Origin: a bacterium
Lineage (GTDB): Bacteria > Patescibacteriota > Minisyncoccia > UBA6257 > 02-FULL-45-10c
Reading direction: 5' to 3'
Assembly: GCA_021799965.1 (NCBI GenBank)
Contig: JAJYZL010000007.1
Location: 1-12,835, forward strand
Length of the DNA stretch: 12,835 nt
Shown: piece after piece, positions 12,778 to 12,835 of the stretch
Numbering within the stretch: position 1 is the first letter of the stretch
Layout: every line of letters starts with the position of its first letter
Position numbers and translations under genes: made by a program
Notes under the pieces: generated by a model
What the model was told of the DNA's origin: nothing
What the model saw: only the letters and a program-made list of their open reading frames with translations
Database searches by the model: none

Positions 12778-12835
12778 TTAGTCTTCTTCTGCTTTTTCTT
12801 CTTCCGGCTGATACTGTTCCGGAGCGGCGGCTATT
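12778..12835 (-). CDS. C-terminal end of an unidentified protein (partial)
   Basis: Eighteen codons are visible before the TAA at 12778-12780. They give an acidic tail, IAAAPEQYQPEEEKAEED, and the gene runs off the window edge. The frame, the stop directly next to a strong terminator, and the amino-acid composition support a real gene. Acidic Ala/Glu/Pro tails are found on many chaperones, ribosomal proteins and translation factors, so the identity cannot be given. Confidence 0.7.
   Translation of the reverse strand, partial: IAAAPEQYQPEEEKAEED

Overview
The window is AT-rich, gene-dense bacterial DNA, and most of its genes lack a Shine-Dalgarno sequence. Its style fits a Candidate Phyla Radiation (Patescibacteria, perhaps Parcubacteria-like) genome: short spacers, compact hairpin terminators, a single-pass membrane protein with a Pro/Gly-rich N-terminus and a Ser/Thr-rich linker, and GC-rich palindromic elements inserted in frame into genes. 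The phylum assignment is inference; no 16S rRNA gene is present.

Layout. (1) 16-3726, minus strand: a threonine-pathway operon with a bifunctional aspartokinase/homoserine dehydrogenase followed by aspartate-semialdehyde dehydrogenase. Upstream lies what reads as a complete transcription attenuator: a promoter, a 20-codon leader peptide with seven consecutive Thr codons, and mutually exclusive antiterminator and terminator hairpins. (2) 3738-5192, minus: two ClpP paralogues, each with its own promoter and terminator. (3) 5196-6046, plus: a self-contained unit that differs from its surroundings, with a strong promoter, a strong Shine-Dalgarno, a more GC-rich gene for a phage-type protein of unknown function, a G-rich pentanucleotide array and a strong terminator. 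It sits between tig and clpP, genes that are neighbours in many bacteria. (4) 6074-7315, minus: trigger factor with a His/Cys-rich segment replacing part of its FKBP domain, and a promoter buried in the preceding terminator. (5) 7339-8572, minus: a membrane-anchored protein of unknown function. (6) 8640-11792, minus: rpsO, a NYN-domain nuclease gene and pnp, i.e. the classic rpsO-pnp pair with a probable endonuclease gene in between. (7) 11804-12743, plus: a Xer-type tyrosine recombinase. (8) 12778-12835, minus: the acidic C-terminus of an unidentified protein.

The genes mainly serve protein quality control (tig, two clpP), RNA turnover (pnp, NYN protein), translation (rpsO), chromosome or element recombination (xer), and aspartate-family amino-acid synthesis under apparent threonine control. 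No rRNA, tRNA, CRISPR array or intact insertion sequence was seen, and no gene-free stretch exceeds 300 bases. The strongest finds are the Thr leader-peptide attenuator, the two different in-frame palindromic insertions, and the phage-like gene with its G-rich array.
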